The notes below the pieces were generated by a model. It saw only the letters and a list, made by a program, of their open reading frames with translations, was not told the origin of the DNA and ran no database searches. Position numbers and translations under genes: made by a program. From a virus, in the IMG/VR virus record IMGVR_UViG_3300028783_000001, positions 104,738 to 168,737 of that record: DNA of 64,000 bases; one strand, written 5' to 3'. How positions within the stretch are numbered: the stretch's first letter is position 1; every line of letters begins with the position of its first letter. This document shows positions 58,009 through 64,000 of this stretch, piece after piece.

Positions 58009-58647
58009 TCAAGCTAAAGCTAGGCTGGAACGAGGGGCCGCTTCTAGAGCTTCGCGCCGCCTATTAAACTCATTAAAGATCACTTGGTGCTTCGGCAAAA
58101 AGTCTCGCGGATTATCGACATGAACTGTTGCCTCTGGGAAGGGGTCATCAGTTGGCCGCGTCGGCTTATACTCCGTTATACCGTGTCCCGTCTGTAGCCC
58201 ATACTTGCGGTAGCGCGCCCGCATGTTTGTGCCGAGATTTTTTATGTTTGAGAAGTGCTCACTGTAAGTCTTACCTTCAGAACGGTTCCTGTCTACGTTG
58301 CCATCAGCGGAGTCTATAAATGCACGGTATGCCTTGGCTGCATCATAGTGTGCCTTGGACTGCTCCAGGTGATGATGCTTGAGGTCGTAGTGCATCCTAT
58401 TAACAGCGTTGAACCCTTGGCTGAGTCTTATCTCACCGGCGTGAGCGTCGGCACGACCGCGGTGGAACGCAGCCTGCTTGAGATGCTCACCCTCTACGCG
58501 GTTAGGTTTGCGGTAGTCCTTGGCAAACTGGCTATCGGGGTGAGCGCAACGATACGCCTCGCGTTCATCATCGCTCATATCTTCAGTGTACCATTCATGG
58601 GCAGCGGTCTCTGCCTTCCACGTAAGCGCCAGCAGCTTGTTGATCAT
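58009..58647 (-). CDS. Tag-bearing hypothetical protein (212 aa)
   Basis: The first 50 residues contain AAHEWYTEDMSDDEREAYRC then AHPDSQFA, the module shared with neighbouring genes. The rest is helical, with many His/Arg (AAFHRGRADAHAGEIRLSQG, DLKHHHLEQSKAHYDAAKAY). It overlaps no neighbour. An internal virion protein that binds DNA and enters the host is possible; function unknown. Confidence 0.6.
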   Translation of the reverse strand: MINKLLALTWKAETAAHEWYTEDMSDDEREAYRCAHPDSQFAKDYRKPNRVEGEHLKQAAFHRGRADAHAGEIRLSQGFNAVNRMHYDLKHHHLEQSKAHYDAAKAYRAFIDSADGNVDRNRSEGKTYSEHFSNIKNLGTNMRARYRKYGLQTGHGITEYKPTRPTDDPFPEATVHVDNPRDFLPKHQVIFNEFNRRREALEAAPRSSLALA

Positions 58648-58659
58648 GACCGTCTCCGC

Positions 58660-59376
58660 TTAACGAATGATAGTCTGCTCCTCACCACCATTACTAGCGG
58701 GGTGGTGAGTAATCGTTACCTGGCGCTGCTCTGACGGATGCTGCAGGACGTGGACGTGCGAGTCGCCATAGTCTTGCGTCGCCTGCTTTCCATATCCGAG
58801 CTTCTTAAAGTGAGCGATTGCGTCCTTGGTTCGATCACCCTTGGACGTGTAGGATACGTCGTCCTTGTCGTTCCACGGTGCAGGCGTCGTCTTCGACGTG
58901 AAGCCAAGTGTCTTACCAGCGTGACCGATTGCATCGTCGTGTGTAAGGCTGCCCTTCTTGGGGAATTTTTCCTTTGGCGGTGCCTCTGCGACCTTGGCTT
59001 CCTTGGCGGGCTTGTGCGGATTCTCTACAGCCTTCATGGCTGGAGCCTTGTCTTTGCCCTTCGCCTTTGGAGGCTTCGGTGTATCACCATGCGTCTTCGG
59101 TGCCGGTGGTGCCTTGTCCTTATTCTTGATAGCTGCTGGAAGCTTCGGAATCTTCACCTTTGCTGGAGCAGCAATCTTGTTACCCTTAGCTGGTGCCTTG
59201 GTACCAGGTGCCTTTGGCTGAGCACTCTTGGCTGGGCCCTTCTCTTTACCCTTTCCCTTTAGGGGATGGGTCTTGCGATACTCGCGCAGCTCCTCAGGGG
59301 ACATGTCGGCAATCTTCTTGGTGGCGGTTTCAAGTTTTGCAGCAATCGCCAGCAGCCTCTGATAAGCCTTACTCAT
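58660..59376 (-). CDS. Tag-bearing Lys/Pro/Ala-rich protein (238 aa)
   Basis: The N-terminus has KIADMSPEELREYRKTHPLK, a tag variant. Residues 40-150 are a histone-H1-like Lys/Ala/Pro stretch (KAPGTKAPAKGNKIAAPAKV). The C-terminal 90 residues form a folded-looking domain (LTHDDAIGHAGKTLGFTSKT, then HFKKLGYGKQATQDYGDSHV and VTITHHPASN). It overlaps the next upstream gene by four bases. A DNA-condensing or packaged effector protein is likely from composition. Confidence 0.6.
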   Translation of the reverse strand: MSKAYQRLLAIAAKLETATKKIADMSPEELREYRKTHPLKGKGKEKGPAKSAQPKAPGTKAPAKGNKIAAPAKVKIPKLPAAIKNKDKAPPAPKTHGDTPKPPKAKGKDKAPAMKAVENPHKPAKEAKVAEAPPKEKFPKKGSLTHDDAIGHAGKTLGFTSKTTPAPWNDKDDVSYTSKGDRTKDAIAHFKKLGYGKQATQDYGDSHVHVLQHPSEQRQVTITHHPASNGGEEQTIIR

Positions 59377-60335
59377 ATCTTTGTTTCCTTCTTTGGTTTG
59401 ATTGGTGCCTTTGGTGACTTGATGGGTTCCGGCTTCGGCGGTGGCATCGGCTTCGGTGGCTTATTCACTGCAGGCTTTAGCGGTTTGACCGGCTTCGTCA
59501 CCCCTACCTTGGTGAGAGTCTTGGCACTAGGTGCCTTGTGCATGAATGCGCTCTTTGGCGTCTTGACTGCCGTCTTGCTCGTCTTTGGCTTAAACGTGCT
59601 CTTGGGAGTCTTGACCTTCGTTCCAGACTTGACGGGCTTGAACACATGTGTGTCAATCTTCTTGTGGGCAGTCTTCTGAACCTGCCCTAGCTTCTTAGAA
59701 ATGTCACGCTTGGCAGCCTTGCGCTGCTTCTCCTGCTCACGCTGATCACGAACTCGTTTCTGCTCTGCACGCGTCTTACGACGCGCTTCCTGGCGTTCTA
59801 AAAGCTGCTTGTTTACGACATCAGGTTTCCCACCAGCCAGTAGCTTCTGCTTGAACCAGTTGGCATCATCGATGTGATCCTTCTGGTTCTGCTTGGTATC
59901 AAACTCGGCGTCGCTATCCTTACCACCACGACCCTTAACGAGGTCAGCGAGCTTAGGAATCTCAGCGTCGCCCATGATGGTCTTGCGAATAAACTGGTGG
60001 GTCTGGTCAATGGCGTTTAGAATCCCATCCGCAATTCCACCAATCTCCGCACCCTCCGCAGCACCGAGCCGCTTCTCTGGGGTAGCATGGTCGTCGGTAG
60101 TTTCGACTGGCGACAGCTCCTTCGGTGCCACCTGTACCGCCATGATACCATCGGTAGCGCACTCACCAGGTGCCTCCCACGACAACACTACGCCAGGACA
60201 TGCATCCTCTATAGACGCAGTACACGCCATGAGTCGGGCGGTTTCAATGCTCGATGTCATAGCGAGATTTGGCCAGCCCGCCTCGATAAGGAGGCGGGCT
60301 CTAGCATAGGAAGTGCCGGTATAGAGGGTCGCCAT
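59373..60335 (-). CDS. Putative ADP-ribosyltransferase-like domain fused to a basic tail (320 aa)
   Basis: The first 80 residues (LYTGTSYARARLLIEAGWPN, then MTSSIETARLMACTASIED, PGVVLSWEAP) resemble the start of ADP-ribosyl-transferase / KptA-like folds ('YhGTs...a..i...G......~S...A..~a'). The middle is polar, and residues 190-320 are Lys/Pro-rich (KTPKSTFKPKTSKTAVKTPK), with strong DNA-binding character. Catalytic His/Glu residues of ADP-ribosyltransferases are not clearly identified. If correct it would be an injected host-modifying enzyme. Low to moderate certainty. Confidence 0.5.
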   Translation of the reverse strand: MATLYTGTSYARARLLIEAGWPNLAMTSSIETARLMACTASIEDACPGVVLSWEAPGECATDGIMAVQVAPKELSPVETTDDHATPEKRLGAAEGAEIGGIADGILNAIDQTHQFIRKTIMGDAEIPKLADLVKGRGGKDSDAEFDTKQNQKDHIDDANWFKQKLLAGGKPDVVNKQLLERQEARRKTRAEQKRVRDQREQEKQRKAAKRDISKKLGQVQKTAHKKIDTHVFKPVKSGTKVKTPKSTFKPKTSKTAVKTPKSAFMHKAPSAKTLTKVGVTKPVKPLKPAVNKPPKPMPPPKPEPIKSPKAPIKPKKETKI

Positions 60336-60344
60336 GACAGCCTC

Positions 60345-60797
60345 TTACTTCTTGGGAGCGAAGCGTGATACGCGGTTTGCCTTGAGATACATCACACGCT
60401 CAACGCTGCTCATCGACTTGAAGATTTGAGCGGCGGATGCCTCAGCGCGAGCCATTCTTACCAAACGAGTTTGGGATTCCACTGATGCTACACCTTCCGT
60501 AACAATGCCTTCTTTCCGGCCGAGGTCAATATCATCACCACCGCCACCCTTAGATGGATCCTTCGCAGTGGTGTCACCGATATCGATGTCCTTGCCACCC
60601 TTAATCTTCTTGGCAGGGGTAGTCTCCTGGCCGAAGTCGTCTGTCTGCTCTGGCATGTCAGCGGCAATGGCGAGACGGCTGGCTGGGTGGGCCTTCAGAT
60701 AAACGCGCTTCTGGGCAGTACTCATGGCGGCGAACCGGCGCGTAGCGGCTACCTCCAGATCATACATACGTGTAAGACGGGCTGTGTCGATGGTCAT
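60345..60797 (-). CDS. Protein with two copies of the HPxS tag module (150 aa)
   Basis: The tag is present twice: LEVAATRRFAAMSTAQKRVY then LKAHPASRLA at the N-terminus, and AEASAAQIFKSMSSVERVMY then LKANRVSRFAPKK at the C-terminus, joined by an acidic/Gly linker (DIDIGDTTAKDPSKGGGGDD). The two ends of the protein are therefore mirror copies of one 35-residue unit. This is the clearest evidence that the unit is a self-contained module. Confidence 0.65.
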   Translation of the reverse strand: MTIDTARLTRMYDLEVAATRRFAAMSTAQKRVYLKAHPASRLAIAADMPEQTDDFGQETTPAKKIKGGKDIDIGDTTAKDPSKGGGGDDIDLGRKEGIVTEGVASVESQTRLVRMARAEASAAQIFKSMSSVERVMYLKANRVSRFAPKK

Positions 60798-60854
60798 GGC
60801 TTATTCCTATGTTAGCGGTAACTGCTGCTATTCGCTATAAATTGGATTGTTGTT

Positions 60855-61469
60855 TCACTTGATGTTAAGTATGCGAGAGATTTGTTCTGAGGTCTCCTGT
60901 TCGGCCTTAGTGAAGTGAACTGCAAGACCATCTTGAAGCAGGCGCAGACGTTCATCTATTCTGCGTGCAACTGCAGATGGCATACCAGAGTGGAGATCCT
61001 GTCGTGCACGTATAAGATCCTGGACGATTCCTGCAGCGAGACCACGGATGGACGACTGTGTCACAACTTCGCGGATACGCTCTGCAATCTCCGTCTGATC
61101 ACCAAATGCACGCATGTCGTGGCTGAGCTCGCGCGCATGGCTAGAGAGGGAGACTAGCGCATAGGCAGCATGCTCATTCTTAAACTTGTGGAGGTTACGC
61201 TCCAGTACCGGCATCGCCTGGATTACCATCGCGAGCTGAGCACGCAATAGCGCATACGATGCCTTGGACGCGGAGAAGTCTTCACCGGACGACAATTTGC
61301 GGAGCTTGCGGTACTCCTGCTCAAACGGCTTAATGCCCATGTCCTCAAGCGTGGAGTCGATGACCAACTTGTCATCGCGCTCTTTCTCCTTAGCCGCACG
61401 GTTACTGTCCGCGCCGCGCTCCGCTACACGCTTCTTCGGGTCACGCGGAAATCTTACCAGTGTGTTCAT
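60855..61469 (-). CDS. Hypothetical helical protein (204 aa)
   Basis: A mostly helical protein with a basic N-terminus (RFPRDPKKRVAERGADSNRA) and long amphipathic helices (LRAQLAMVIQAMPVLERNLH, IREVVTQSSIRGLAAGIVQD, RIDERLRLLQDGLAVHFTKA). It lies directly downstream of the sugar cassette. Could be a head core or scaffold-type protein. No family recognised. Confidence 0.55.
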   Translation of the reverse strand: MNTLVRFPRDPKKRVAERGADSNRAAKEKERDDKLVIDSTLEDMGIKPFEQEYRKLRKLSSGEDFSASKASYALLRAQLAMVIQAMPVLERNLHKFKNEHAAYALVSLSSHARELSHDMRAFGDQTEIAERIREVVTQSSIRGLAAGIVQDLIRARQDLHSGMPSAVARRIDERLRLLQDGLAVHFTKAEQETSEQISRILNIK

Positions 61470-61478
61470 ACACTCTCC

Positions 61479-62249
61479 TTACGCTCTAATTGGCTGCTGA
61501 GTGAACTGAGACCAGATGCGATTACGCCGCAGATGAACCCCCTTCTCGTCCTCGACGTAGGACAATGTGGGATACCATTCTACCATCTGCTCAGCGGCCG
61601 CGATCATTTTGCTCTGGTCACGGTACATCGTGTAACATCCACCCTGGTTGGTTCCGATAGGTGGGGTATCGACACGCAAATGGTCGAACATTATAGTGCA
61701 CAATCCTTCCGTCAGAACCTGCAACACGAAGTCCAAATCCACTAGATTACCACCAGTGCAGCGGTATCGCGCCTTCACGTCGTTGCGAATTAGCATACAC
61801 TGAACCGGAAAGCTGTTAAACTTCGACGCGTGCTTCGATGGTGGCCAGGAGTTTTGGTTGGTTCCTGACATTCCAATGTTTTTGAAACGCAACGTCTCCT
61901 GTTCTATGGCCCTCAACGCCTTACCAACTGGGACGGTCGTCTGCTTCGTAACTGGAGAGCGATACACAAAGCGTCTTACATCATCGTCCATCTGCCAGTG
62001 GTAATGGTGACCATCCTTACGCGCTAGGTGGTGTATATAACGGCGAACATAGAAGTTGCCACGATCATTGGCTGGCAAGACGATTGCCTTGTCCCCATAG
62101 CGCTGGCGATACACCACGAGATCCTGAGGCTCCACGACCACATTGTAGTCGATTCCAGCCTCGTCTAGCATGTCCGTGGTGCCTCGGGTTATATCCGACC
62201 TACCCTTGGACGGTATGTAGATGGGAAACTCAGGAGTAGTCTTTGACAT
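61479..62249 (-). CDS. Glycosyltransferase resembling the TET-associated (TAGT) family
   Basis: The 256-aa product (ATG 62249) begins EFPIYIPSKGRSDITRGTTD, then YNVVVEPQDLVVY, LPANDRGNFYVRRY and HWQMDDDVRRFVYR: the 'yIPSkgR...T...L', 'VVep' and 'DDD' signatures of GT-A transferases associated with hydroxymethyl-pyrimidine modification in phages. DDD at residues 88-90 should bind metal and nucleotide sugar. It starts just downstream of the UDP-sulfoquinovose-synthase-like gene, and its substrate may be that product. An alternative is a simple virion or LPS glycosyltransferase. Confidence 0.65.
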   Translation of the reverse strand: MSKTTPEFPIYIPSKGRSDITRGTTDMLDEAGIDYNVVVEPQDLVVYRQRYGDKAIVLPANDRGNFYVRRYIHHLARKDGHHYHWQMDDDVRRFVYRSPVTKQTTVPVGKALRAIEQETLRFKNIGMSGTNQNSWPPSKHASKFNSFPVQCMLIRNDVKARYRCTGGNLVDLDFVLQVLTEGLCTIMFDHLRVDTPPIGTNQGGCYTMYRDQSKMIAAAEQMVEWYPTLSYVEDEKGVHLRRNRIWSQFTQQPIRA

Positions 62250-62254
62250 GATGA

Positions 62255-63463
62255 TCAAATCTCATAGTTTGAGCTGCTACCAGAAACCCAATTCGAAACG
62301 CAAGGAATCTTCGTTAGGTCGACCCTGTCAGCATACTTTCTAGCAATCTCTTGCACTTCGGTTAGCAACCCCTCTTCCAGAGTCGTAGGATTGAGACCTA
62401 GTGCTAGAAACTGCTCGTTGCTTACAGAAAGTTCGTTTTCAGCGGCTTCGTTGCGCGGGTTGTCAACGTGATGCCATGTAGCGCCAGTGAGTTTGGCAAT
62501 GAGCTTGGCCAGATCAATAAGCCTATGCGTTTCCGTCATCTGGTTGATAATCTGAACTCGATCACCCTTAGCCGGTGGGTTTTCCAGCGCCAGCTGGATA
62601 CAGCGTACCGTGTCGTGAATGTGGATGAAGGCTCGCGTCTGGCCACCAGTTCCGTGCACCGTCATTGGGTGGCCGATGGCTGCTTGCATCAAGAATCGAT
62701 TCAGCACCGTACCGTAATCACCATCGTAGTCGAATCGATTCACCAAATCTTCGTGAAGAGCGGTCCGTGAAGTCTGCGTTCCCCAGACGATACCCTGGTG
62801 TAGGTCGGTAATAATTACCTTGTCGTTCTTGTTATAATAGAGGAAGAACAGCTGGTCCTGCGTCTTGGTCATATGATAGACACTGCCAGGGTTTGGCGGA
62901 TAGAGGATATCAAAATTGTGTACGCGTTGATCATCTGCAACGCTCACTTGCAGGTAGCCCTCTGGGATTTTCATACCGGCTGTGCCGTAACCATAGACTC
63001 CCATCGTACCTAAGTGGATGAGGTGGGCGTCACAACCAGTAGCTACCATTGCACACAAAACGTCGTGAGTAGCGCAGAGATTATTGCGCACCGTATAGCG
63101 ACGCTCGGTTGGTGACTTCATCGAATAAGGGGCGGCTCGCTGCTCTGCAAAGTGAATGATCGTCTTAGGGCAAAACTCCGTGAGGAGCTGCGTAAACTTC
63201 GCGAAGTTTTCACCGAGCGCGAGTTTGACAAACTTGATCTGCATACCAGAAATCTTGCGCCAAGTCTCCAGACGCTTTTCAATCGTCGAGATTGGAGTTA
63301 GTGACGAAACTCCCAGGTCAATATCAATCTTGCGGCGCGAAAGGTTGTCGACGATGCACACCTCATAACCTAGATCAGAGAGATGTAGTGCCGTGGGCCA
63401 TCCACAAAAGCCGTCTCCGCCGAGGATCAGGACTCGATGACCATTGCTACGTATTGAACTCAT
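62255..63463 (-). CDS. sqdB: UDP-sulfoquinovose synthase-like epimerase (SQD1/SqdB family)
   Basis: This 402-aa short-chain dehydrogenase-type protein matches SQD1: Rossmann LILGGDGFCGWPTALHLSDL, VDNLSRRKIDIDLG, SLTPIS, then FAEQRAAPYSM (SQD1 signature), HLGTMGVYGYG (catalytic Thr153), YHMTK (Tyr196, Lys200), TDLHQGIVWG, GTVLNRFLMQAAIG, GTGGQTRAFIHIHDTVRC and NPRNEA near the C-terminus. SQD1 converts UDP-glucose and sulfite to UDP-sulfoquinovose using bound NAD. I chose ATG 63463, with AAGGAG seven bases upstream; a GTG at 63466 is possible. It lies between a cysteine-dioxygenase-like gene and the glycosyltransferase. Confidence 0.85.
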   Translation of the reverse strand: MSSIRSNGHRVLILGGDGFCGWPTALHLSDLGYEVCIVDNLSRRKIDIDLGVSSLTPISTIEKRLETWRKISGMQIKFVKLALGENFAKFTQLLTEFCPKTIIHFAEQRAAPYSMKSPTERRYTVRNNLCATHDVLCAMVATGCDAHLIHLGTMGVYGYGTAGMKIPEGYLQVSVADDQRVHNFDILYPPNPGSVYHMTKTQDQLFFLYYNKNDKVIITDLHQGIVWGTQTSRTALHEDLVNRFDYDGDYGTVLNRFLMQAAIGHPMTVHGTGGQTRAFIHIHDTVRCIQLALENPPAKGDRVQIINQMTETHRLIDLAKLIAKLTGATWHHVDNPRNEAAENELSVSNEQFLALGLNPTTLEEGLLTEVQEIARKYADRVDLTKIPCVSNWVSGSSSNYEI

Positions 63464-63477
63464 CACATGCTCCTTAA

Positions 63478-63497
63478 TTGCCGGATCGATCCGGCAA
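63478..63497 (-). terminator. 20-base perfect palindrome between cupin and SqdB-like genes
   Basis: TTGCCGGATC and GATCCGGCAA are exact reverse complements, centred just before the AAGGAG of the SqdB-like gene. In RNA it would make a hairpin of up to 8-10 bp. It could attenuate, process the message or bind a dimeric regulator. Confidence 0.5.
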
Positions 63498-63533
63498 ACA
63501 ACACATCTTCAGTAGTTATTTACCCCACTGACT

Positions 63534-63995
63534 CTATCCGGTATAATCATAACGCTCGCGACATACATCAGCAAACCTACAACCATAGACGTGAACGCTA
63601 ACGCCACCAGCGGCCGTAGCCGCACTAATTCGGTGTATATCTCCTATGGATGGGTCCAACCAAACGACCTCGCCCTGATGGAGCAATTCGGCTGGTTCAG
63701 CCATCTCTAGCTTCCCTGATGCACCCATTACAAAATTCTCTGATTGCAGCGTTCCAGAAAATACTCCGAGGACACTCCACGAGCGATGATCATGGATTGG
63801 GGTAGCTTGCCCAGCACCCCAAACAAAGCAGCCGACACAAAACGCACCATCTTCGGCTTCGTATAGAAGCTCACGCCGGTAACCATCGCTTCGCTGTTCG
63901 AGCAACTCTGGAGCAATCCACCCCTCTTCGGCAAGCAGGGGACGCAACAATTCGCCAATTTGCCGACAACGATCTAAATTCCAACTACGAACCAA
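63534..63995 (-). CDS. Cysteine dioxygenase-like cupin (start uncertain)
   Basis: The 153-aa frame fits type I cysteine dioxygenases: YRRELLYEAEDGAFCVGCFV, VWGAGQATPIHDHRSWSVLG with His68/His70 as iron ligands, FSGTLQSENF, then SIGDIHRISAAT and SVHVYGCRFA with His135 as third ligand. The enzyme would oxidise cysteine to cysteine sulfinate, which host transaminases can convert to sulfite and pyruvate. In frame, TAG lies directly before the TTG at 63995, and no clear ribosome site is seen. The family usually has about 20-40 more N-terminal residues, so the start may be disrupted or the protein shorter. Confidence 0.7.
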   Translation of the reverse strand: MVRSWNLDRCRQIGELLRPLLAEEGWIAPELLEQRSDGYRRELLYEAEDGAFCVGCFVWGAGQATPIHDHRSWSVLGVFSGTLQSENFVMGASGKLEMAEPAELLHQGEVVWLDPSIGDIHRISAATAAGGVSVHVYGCRFADVCRERYDYTG

Positions 63996-64000
63996 CTATC

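Noticed and set aside
60278-60302. Strong GC hairpin (AGCCCGCCTC / GAGGCGGGCT)
   Set aside because: It lies inside the coding sequence near the start of the 320-aa protein and is read as ordinary codons (ARARLLIEAGW). It could influence translation but is not a terminator.
1-64000. CRISPR array or long direct repeats
   Set aside because: No regularly spaced repeats with unique spacers were seen; repeats found are short protein-level duplications, hairpins and the sheath exon copy.

Overview
This window is a stretch of a large tailed-phage genome with a contractile tail (myovirus). The evidence is a nearly complete virion set: tail sheath, two tail-tube-type proteins, a tape-measure-like protein preceded by a frameshifted chaperone, spike, hub, a gp25-like wedge and a J-like wedge, major capsid protein, prohead-protease-like protein and portal. 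There is no integrase, repressor or CRISPR array. No terminase large subunit or replication polymerase is visible, so the window is only part of the genome. The host is not identifiable from sequence alone; base composition, signal peptides and peptidoglycan-cleaving virion domains fit a Gram-negative (proteobacterial) host.

Layout. From 1 to 28.5 kb all genes are on the minus strand: baseplate and tail (0-16 kb), sheath with a self-splicing intron and adjacent homing endonuclease (16.5-20.2 kb), connector-type genes, a glycosyltransferase and a nuclease (20-24 kb), then capsid genes (24.3-28.5 kb). From 28.7 to 32.6 kb is the only plus-strand block: a RuvC-like resolvase, a Tad2-like (DUF2829) candidate anti-defence protein and small unknown genes, closed by a strong terminator. 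From 32.7 kb to the end transcription is again on the minus strand: tRNA-Gly, an exported NlpC/P60-type hydrolase, topoisomerase IB, a run of small membrane and exported proteins (possible lysis functions), fibre-like proteins, prohead protease, tRNA-Pro, portal, a giant SNF2-type helicase with an intein, a group of basic or Ala/Lys-rich proteins sharing a short tag motif, and finally a sugar cassette.

The most unusual content is at 61.5-64 kb: a cysteine-dioxygenase-like cupin, a UDP-sulfoquinovose-synthase (SQD1/SqdB)-like enzyme and a glycosyltransferase resembling the TET-associated family. Together these could take sulfur from cysteine to sulfite, build UDP-sulfoquinovose and transfer a sulfosugar to DNA or another acceptor. 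This is an inference from families and adjacency, but the order is striking.

The window is also dense in selfish elements. There are two inteins (one next to the catalytic His of a papain-like protein, one in motif V of the giant helicase), a 270-nt group I intron nine codons into the sheath gene, and three free-standing homing-type endonucleases plus a small HNH protein. The sheath locus carries two copies of its first exon flanking a homing endonuclease, an arrangement I have not seen described. A probable programmed +1 frameshift makes two forms of the tail assembly chaperone.
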